This document shows, piece after piece, positions 57,951-64,000 of a stretch of 64,000 bases of DNA; within the stretch, counting starts at the first letter, position 1, and every line of letters begins with the position of its first letter. The notes below the pieces were generated by a model. It did no database searches, was not told the DNA's origin, and worked only from the letters and a program-made list of their open reading frames with translations. The position numbers were made by a program, and so were the translations under genes. The DNA is taken from the NCBI GenBank assembly GCA_018650795.1, contig JABIFG010000003.1:22232-86231 (forward strand). Direction: 5' to 3'. This stretch comes from Fidelibacterota bacterium. Lineage in GTDB: Bacteria > Fidelibacterota > UBA8477 > JABMPR01.

Positions 57951-60047
57951 TCAATCCATCAACATCCGATGTAAATAGGTAAATTCTATAGCTGCCCTGG
58001 TTGCATATTGCTTCAAATTGGCTCCGGCAGCATGTCCACCTTCGATATTCTCATAATACATCACGGGATGTCCCTGTTCCATCATCCGGGCTACCATTTT
58101 ACGAGCATGAGCTGGATGCACCCGATCATCTTTGGTAGAAGTGGTAAACATGGGCATTGGGTATTTTGTATCGGCAGAAAGGCTATGGTAAGGTGAATAT
58201 TTTTTCAAATAGGCACCTTCGATAGGATCATCTGGATCGCCATACTCACCCATCCAGCTTGCGCCTGCCAAAAGCTTATGGTAGCGCAACATGTCTAAAA
58301 GCGGAACCTGTGAAACAACGGCATTAAAAAGGTCAGGCCGCATGGTAAAAACGGCTCCTACCAGGAGACCTCCACCGCTACCACCCATAATTCCTAATTT
58401 TCCCGGACTGGTAATTTTGGTGCTGATTAATTGTTCAGCAATGGCTATAAAATCTTCATAGGACTTATGGCGATTAGTTTTCAGCGCAGCCTGGTGCCAG
58501 GCCGGTCCATATTCTCCACCACCCCGGATATTGGCTAGAGCTAAGACGCCACCTTTTTCCATCCAGAGTTTTCCAGTTTTTGACCAGTACTGCGATTTTT
58601 CTGATACTTCAAAGCCACCATAGCCGTAAAGGAGTGTCGGATTATTACTATCCAAAGCCATATCCTTCGAGCTTACAAGAAAGTAGGGAATTTTTGTACC
58701 GTCTTTACTGGTGGCAAACTTTTGATTCACCTCAAGGTTTTCACTGTCATAGCGTGCTGGAGACTGTCTAATAACTTTTAGATCAGCCATTGCATCCTCA
58801 AAGTATCCCAGCGTCGTAGGTGTTATCAGGTCGTTGTAAGTATAAAAGAAATTGTCGTTCAATGGATTTGCCCCGTTGATATAAATGGTTCCTCCCTGAG
58901 GAAGGTTAAGATCCTCAAGCACCCAGAGGTTATCTTTGAGGACTCCTCGCAACACCTTATCCACAACATCTTCTTGAATTGTTAGCAGAAGGTACGAGGA
59001 AGAAAAATCTACACTTAAAATTGAACTCTTCGTATTGGGGACGAAAACATTCGTTTTCTGATTGCTTGCTAAATCGAGGGCGATGAGTGATCCTTTGCTG
59101 CTTCCCATCCAATCTGACCGTAGGATGGCGAAAGCTTGATCTTTCCAAACGCCTTTTAAATCAGCATCAATGGGTAGTTCTATTTTTGTTGTGCCCATAT
59201 TTTCATCAAGAAGTAAAATCTCATGGGTCCAGAAATCCTTGGATTTACTAATCAAGGAGTAATTCCTCTCAGCGGTAAATACTGTCCATCCCCAGGTACC
59301 CACATCTTTGGTGTCAACTCTGGCGAGCTCAGGACTTTCAGCTAAATCCTCACCCCGTATCCAAACTTTTACACTCGCTGCATAGCCACTCTCAGTCATG
59401 CTCCCTGGTCCAAAGTCCGTGGCTACAAACACCTGATCTTCATTGATCCAGGACACGGTAGATTTTTCCTCAGCGACGTAAAACCCATCCTCAATAAACG
59501 ATCGCGTAGAGATATCAAATTCTCGGACAACAACTGCATCTTTTCCGCCTCGGGATAACTCAATGAGGAATCGATTGTATGTGGGAGGTAAGCCTGATAC
59601 CCCTTTATAAACCCAATTCTCGTTCTCTGCCTCTGCCAGCGCATCAATATCAATTATGACATCCCACACCGGCTTGCCATCCAGATATTGTTGGAGAGGT
59701 GACCTGCGCCAGATGCCCCTGATATGCACTTCGTCTCGCCAGAAATTGTATATGAAATCTCCGCGAATTTTGCCGTAGACCAGCCTATCTTTTGCTTCAT
59801 AGATAGCCAACGCCTCACTCTCAAATTGATCAAATCGTGGGTCGGCGTGGAGTTCTGCGAGGGTAATGGCATTCTGTTCCCTCACCCAGCTCAGAGCACG
59901 TTCACCCTCTACCTCTTCCAGCCAGAGATAGGGATCAATTTTAGTGTCTTCTATTGTCTTTGAGTCTTCCTGTGTTGGCGTCACCGTGACACAGCCAGCC
60001 AATACAAAACTTATCATCAGTCCGGTTAAATAGAATTTGATCTGCAT
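57951..60047 (-). CDS. S9 prolyl oligopeptidase family lipoprotein
   Basis: Lipobox LAGC; 'GIMGGSGGGLLVGAVF', 'DDRVHPAHARKM', 'EGGHAAG'. Confidence 0.93.
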   Translation of the reverse strand: MQIKFYLTGLMISFVLAGCVTVTPTQEDSKTIEDTKIDPYLWLEEVEGERALSWVREQNAITLAELHADPRFDQFESEALAIYEAKDRLVYGKIRGDFIYNFWRDEVHIRGIWRRSPLQQYLDGKPVWDVIIDIDALAEAENENWVYKGVSGLPPTYNRFLIELSRGGKDAVVVREFDISTRSFIEDGFYVAEEKSTVSWINEDQVFVATDFGPGSMTESGYAASVKVWIRGEDLAESPELARVDTKDVGTWGWTVFTAERNYSLISKSKDFWTHEILLLDENMGTTKIELPIDADLKGVWKDQAFAILRSDWMGSSKGSLIALDLASNQKTNVFVPNTKSSILSVDFSSSYLLLTIQEDVVDKVLRGVLKDNLWVLEDLNLPQGGTIYINGANPLNDNFFYTYNDLITPTTLGYFEDAMADLKVIRQSPARYDSENLEVNQKFATSKDGTKIPYFLVSSKDMALDSNNPTLLYGYGGFEVSEKSQYWSKTGKLWMEKGGVLALANIRGGGEYGPAWHQAALKTNRHKSYEDFIAIAEQLISTKITSPGKLGIMGGSGGGLLVGAVFTMRPDLFNAVVSQVPLLDMLRYHKLLAGASWMGEYGDPDDPIEGAYLKKYSPYHSLSADTKYPMPMFTTSTKDDRVHPAHARKMVARMMEQGHPVMYYENIEGGHAAGANLKQYATRAAIEFTYLHRMLMD

Positions 60048-60180
60048 GGGTTTTCCTTCTTATAAGCTTATTCTTAAGAGTTTCTTTGGTTGTTACTCTC
60101 TTATTCTAGGTGATGAAATGAATGTTACAGCCAGGAGCCTTAAGCGGATTGTTCGATCCATTGTCCCCATTATGACTTAT

Positions 60181-60510
60181 CTAGGCACAGTCAACGCACT
60201 TATCTGATTCAGGCAACATCATGAGACGTCCCAGGGGGATGGGTTTTTTACAGACACGACAAAGACCATAGTCATCCCTATCGATAAAGGCCAGGGAGCT
60301 TTCAAGTTTTTGGAGTTTGGCTTTCGTTTTTGACAAAAGCAGTTCATTGACACTTTTATTGTTAATGGCGTCCATGCGAGATATGCGCCCAATGGCTGCA
60401 TCAGGAGCGATAGGTTGGGTCAACTCCTTGAGTTCAATGACTTGTTCGGTGGCGCTTTCAATTTCTAAATTGATGCGTTCTCGCAATTGCTGTTTTTCTT
60501 CGTGATTCAT
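60181..60510 (-). CDS. TraR/DksA-family zinc finger protein
   Basis: 'YGLCRVCKKPIPLGRLMMLPESDKCVDC'. Confidence 0.88.
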   Translation of the reverse strand: MNHEEKQQLRERINLEIESATEQVIELKELTQPIAPDAAIGRISRMDAINNKSVNELLLSKTKAKLQKLESSLAFIDRDDYGLCRVCKKPIPLGRLMMLPESDKCVDCA

Positions 60511-60611
60511 GTATTAATCCAAATAGTAAAATATCAATAAATTCAATTTTAGTGAAATGTAGTGAAGTGATTGTGGACTTAAGATAATTATTAAAACAAT
60601 TTTTTAAACAG

Positions 60612-60640
60612 AAAAGGCGACGATAAAATCGTCGCCTTTT
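60612..60640. terminator. bidirectional rho-independent terminator
   Basis: AAAAGGCGACGAT-AAA-ATCGTCGCCTTTT, perfect 13 bp arms. Confidence 0.92.
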
Positions 60641-60688
60641 CTTGATTAATGTATCCTTAGGAGGAAAACGGAAAACCTGGGATACACT

Positions 60689-63037
60689 TTAGTTTCGAAG
60701 AGGTCGCCCTCGTTTCAACATATATTCTATGCGCGCACGGGTTTTTGGTTCCCCGCCAAGTGAAACAAAAGCCTCTCTTTCAAGATCGAGAATGTATTGT
60801 TCATCCAGCGGTCTCATGATTCCACCTTTATCACCACCGGTGAGTACAAAGGCTAGTTTCTCGGCAATAAAGGCGTCATGCTCGGAGATTTTCCCTGATT
60901 TCAGGAAACCCTTCACACTGCTCTTCACAGCCAGTCGACCACCCTTTCCAGGCAGAAATAAATCGGTTCGCATTTCTGGGGTCACATATCCTTCACTCAT
61001 AGACAGAACTTCTGCCTTGGCTCTTGACACCCGATGGTCCTGATTGACCACTATGATATCGTCTTTTGTGAGATACCCGATGGAAACCGCGTGTTTGGCT
61101 GACATGGAGACTTTAGCAAAACCAATGGCCTCAAACGCCTTCTGGGCAACCTGGAAGGCTCCAGCACGCCCCTTGGAGAGACGATCCTGGGCTTTCATGA
61201 TCATTCTAAGATTACCACCAGCTCCTGGTATAAGACCAACACCAACCTCCACAAGACCTGTATATAGCTCTGCTGCAGCTACAATTCGGTCACAGGCACC
61301 GATAGTTTCATAGCCACCACCCAAAGCCATCCAATGTGGTGCTGCCACTACGGGAAATGGAGCAAAGCGTACTTTTTGAAGTGTATCCTGCATGGCTTTA
61401 CTCATGGCATCCAGACCATCCCAGTCCTTCTCATCAATAGCTCGCAGCATCAAGGCCAGGTTGGCTCCTGCCGAGAAATGAGTCGCTTCCGAGGCGATAA
61501 CCAAACCCTTATAGTTATTTTCAATTACCCAATCCACTGCCTGATCAAGCATGCTGATCACAGAACCATCAATTGGATTGAAGGTCGGTTGCAACACAGA
61601 ATGCATGGTCACAGCAGCAACCCCATCACCAAGATCAATCAGGGAAGCTGACCAATCCTTTTTGATGAGTCCACCGGTTTTCTTGACAACATTAAAATCA
61701 ACAGCCAAAGGATGAGTGGGGACGGGCTGCATGGATTCGCTTGACGGATCATAATAGGTCTTGACCTTTCCATCAAATCCATAGAAGGAAGTGAATCCCT
61801 TATTGAGCATAGTCTGCACCCAGGCAGGAATCTTGCGACCATCACTCTTCATCCGTTCAGCAGATTCAATTAATCCGAATGCATCCCAGACTTCAAAGGG
61901 TCCAAAATCCCAACCAAAGCCCCATTTCATGGCATTATCAATATTCACAATGTCATCTGATATTTCAGGAAGTCTATTGGCTGAGTAAATCAAAATTCCA
62001 GCATTCAACTCCCATAGAAATTTTCCAGCAACATCATCAATACTCACCAGACTTTTTAATTTCCCTGGGAGATAGGTCTCATTTTTAGAAACCCTAATCG
62101 CATCGTATTTCTTTTTAACAGAAGGTTCATATTCCAGAGTATCAAGATTAAGAGAAAAGATGACTTTTTTCTCCATCTTCTTGTAAAAACCACCCCCAGA
62201 TTTCTGGCCTAACCAACCTTTGTCCAGCATGGATTGCAAATAGTCAGGGATTTTGAAGATGTCACGTTCTTCATCATCCTCACCCTTATCGTAGGCATTC
62301 TCAGCAACATGCACTAGAGTATCCAGACCAACCACATCGGCAGTTCTAAAAGTGGCCGATTTCATGTGCCCAATCAGTGTACCGGTAAGCGCATCGACAT
62401 CTGGAATATTCAATCGTTTTTCCCTGGCTAATTTCAGGGTCAGCATCATGCCATAGACACCAATTCGGTTGGCAATAAAGTTGGCTGTATCTTTAGCCCA
62501 CACGATGCCTTTTCCAAGATCATCTTCCAGGAATGTGGCAATGTCTTGCATGGCTTCCATATCTGTTTCAGGTCCACCAACCAACTCCACTAACTTCATA
62601 TAACGAGGTGGGTTGAAAAAGTGAGTGATAAAGAAACGTTTTTTCATATCCGCTGGTAACGAGGCAGCCATATCAGTCAGGGAAAGACCCGAAGTATTAC
62701 TGGTCAGGATGGCTGTGGCATTCATTTTGGGAACTATTTTCTCGAAAAGTCCCTGCTTCCAGTCGAGACGTTCGGCAATGACTTCGATAACCCAATCCAC
62801 CTCACCAATCTTATCGAGATGGTCATCATAATTACATGGTGTGATCAGCTCCAGAGTTTTTGGGTTATATACAGGACTGGGTTTCAGCTTTTTCATGCCC
62901 TCCAAACCCTGTACCGCCAGCTCCTGATTCATATCGAAGAGGTAACTGGGAATCCCGGCGTTTGATAGGTGAGTCGCAATCTGCGCGCCCATGACTCCAG
63001 CGCCCAGAACGGCTACCTTTTCTACCTTTAATGCCAT
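60689..63037 (-). CDS. fadN: 3-hydroxyacyl-CoA dehydrogenase/enoyl-CoA hydratase (FadN-type domain order)
   Basis: N-terminal Rossmann 'KVAVLGAGVMGAQIATHLSNAG'; C-terminal enoyl-CoA hydratase region 'ALGGGYETIGACDRIVAAAELYTGLVEVGVGLIPGAGG'. Confidence 0.9.
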   Translation of the reverse strand: MALKVEKVAVLGAGVMGAQIATHLSNAGIPSYLFDMNQELAVQGLEGMKKLKPSPVYNPKTLELITPCNYDDHLDKIGEVDWVIEVIAERLDWKQGLFEKIVPKMNATAILTSNTSGLSLTDMAASLPADMKKRFFITHFFNPPRYMKLVELVGGPETDMEAMQDIATFLEDDLGKGIVWAKDTANFIANRIGVYGMMLTLKLAREKRLNIPDVDALTGTLIGHMKSATFRTADVVGLDTLVHVAENAYDKGEDDEERDIFKIPDYLQSMLDKGWLGQKSGGGFYKKMEKKVIFSLNLDTLEYEPSVKKKYDAIRVSKNETYLPGKLKSLVSIDDVAGKFLWELNAGILIYSANRLPEISDDIVNIDNAMKWGFGWDFGPFEVWDAFGLIESAERMKSDGRKIPAWVQTMLNKGFTSFYGFDGKVKTYYDPSSESMQPVPTHPLAVDFNVVKKTGGLIKKDWSASLIDLGDGVAAVTMHSVLQPTFNPIDGSVISMLDQAVDWVIENNYKGLVIASEATHFSAGANLALMLRAIDEKDWDGLDAMSKAMQDTLQKVRFAPFPVVAAPHWMALGGGYETIGACDRIVAAAELYTGLVEVGVGLIPGAGGNLRMIMKAQDRLSKGRAGAFQVAQKAFEAIGFAKVSMSAKHAVSIGYLTKDDIIVVNQDHRVSRAKAEVLSMSEGYVTPEMRTDLFLPGKGGRLAVKSSVKGFLKSGKISEHDAFIAEKLAFVLTGGDKGGIMRPLDEQYILDLEREAFVSLGGEPKTRARIEYMLKRGRPLRN

Positions 63038-63039
63038 GA

Positions 63040-64000
63040 TTAAATCCTCTCAATAATTGTTGCGATACCTTGTCCGGTTCCAATACACATGGTTGCCAGA
63101 CCGTATTTCGTATCGTTTTGTTCCATCACATTGAGCAATGTAGTTATGATTCTAGCTCCTGAACATCCCAAGGGGTGCCCAAGTGCTATGGCTCCACCAT
63201 TCAGGTTGATCTTTTCAGTCGGCCAATCTCCCTTGCGAATGACATAAAGTGATTGAGCACCGAAAGCCTCGTTCAACTCAATGGTGTCTATCTGATCCAG
63301 TGTCATCCCAGCATTTTTCAGTGCCTTTTCAGTAGCAGGAAGTGGACCTGAACCCATCAGGGTTGGATCTACACCAGCTACAGCACGAGAAATAATCTTG
63401 GCTCTTACTTTTAGACCCAATTCCTCTGCTTTTGTATTGCTCATGACAAGCACTGCCGCTGCGCCCACACTAATGGGACTGGATGTGGCTGCTGTGATAC
63501 TGCCATCCTCCAGAAAGGCAGGTGAAAGCGATTTGATCTTGGTTTCGTCTGGTTCTCTGGGGCCTTCATCTTTGGAAACACGAATTCCTTCAATTTCAAT
63601 AGGAACCACTTCGTTATCGAATCTTCCCGCAGCTTGTGCAGCAAGAGCCTTTTTGTGAGAAGCCATGGCGAAAGCTTCCTGATCTTCTCTGTTGATGTCC
63701 AATTCTTGAGCCAGATTTTCAGCAGTTTCACCCATACCCATGTAGTAGTCTATTTCATACAGATCTGGATTAAAATCAGGGTTATAACCACCCATAGGCA
63801 CACCAAACATATCTTCAACACCAGCAGCGATACCAATTTCCTTATCACCGGCCATTATAGCGGTGCTCAGCTGATGAAGTGCATCCATGGAAGAGCCGCA
63901 AAAACGGTTTACTGTGCTACCGGTAGTGGTATTTGGCAAACCAGAAAGAAGGGCAACTCCACGACCCATAAGCATCCCCTGATTTCCCTCTGGGAAGGCA
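63040..64000 (-). CDS. fadA: acetyl-CoA acyltransferase (thiolase), 5' end beyond window
   Basis: 'TVNRFCGSSMDALHQ' nucleophile Cys, 'NGGAIALGHPLGCSGAR', 'GLATMCIGTGQG'; frame open to window end. Confidence 0.93.
   Translation of the reverse strand, partial: AFPEGNQGMLMGRGVALLSGLPNTTTGSTVNRFCGSSMDALHQLSTAIMAGDKEIGIAAGVEDMFGVPMGGYNPDFNPDLYEIDYYMGMGETAENLAQELDINREDQEAFAMASHKKALAAQAAGRFDNEVVPIEIEGIRVSKDEGPREPDETKIKSLSPAFLEDGSITAATSSPISVGAAAVLVMSNTKAEELGLKVRAKIISRAVAGVDPTLMGSGPLPATEKALKNAGMTLDQIDTIELNEAFGAQSLYVIRKGDWPTEKINLNGGAIALGHPLGCSGARIITTLLNVMEQNDTKYGLATMCIGTGQGIATIIERI

Overview
The window reads as chromosomal DNA from a Gram-negative, T9SS-bearing marine-type bacterium. The mix of T9SS type A tails, dockerin-like tails, TonB-dependent receptor + DUF4249 and secreted peptidases suggests the Marinimicrobia / Bacteroidota-FCB area; this is inference only. 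Main blocks: (1) TetR - MMPL/RND exporter - LolA-like - beta-barrel - unknown protein operon; (2) a secreted peptidase block (two tandem M14-dockerin paralogues and an M1-beta-barrel fusion); (3) aspS, XRE regulator, TonB-like protein, TBDR + DUF4249, T9SS-tailed multiheme cytochrome; (4) a Zra-like module: NtrC-family regulator and sensor kinase, then a sigma-54-like promoter with a large upstream palindrome driving a Gly-rich protein, a 67-aa protein, an outer-membrane-like protein and an LTxxQ Spy/CpxP/ZraP-like protein; (5) a complete F1Fo ATP synthase operon downstream of parA-parB-M23 peptidase-bactofilin; (6) MerR(Cys-rich)-PsrABC-like molybdoenzyme-split YeeE/YedE-Cys-less rhodanese cluster; (7) S8-dockerin peptidase and LamG-T9SS protein; (8) hypABFCDE with a sigma-54-like promoter and upstream palindrome but no hydrogenase structural genes; (9) S9 peptidase, DksA/TraR-like protein and fadN/fadA-like genes. 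No rRNA, tRNA, CRISPR array, transposase or prophage was recognised. The best candidate for an under-described system is block 4; blocks 6 and 1 come next. All family calls come from reading motifs by eye; no database search was run.
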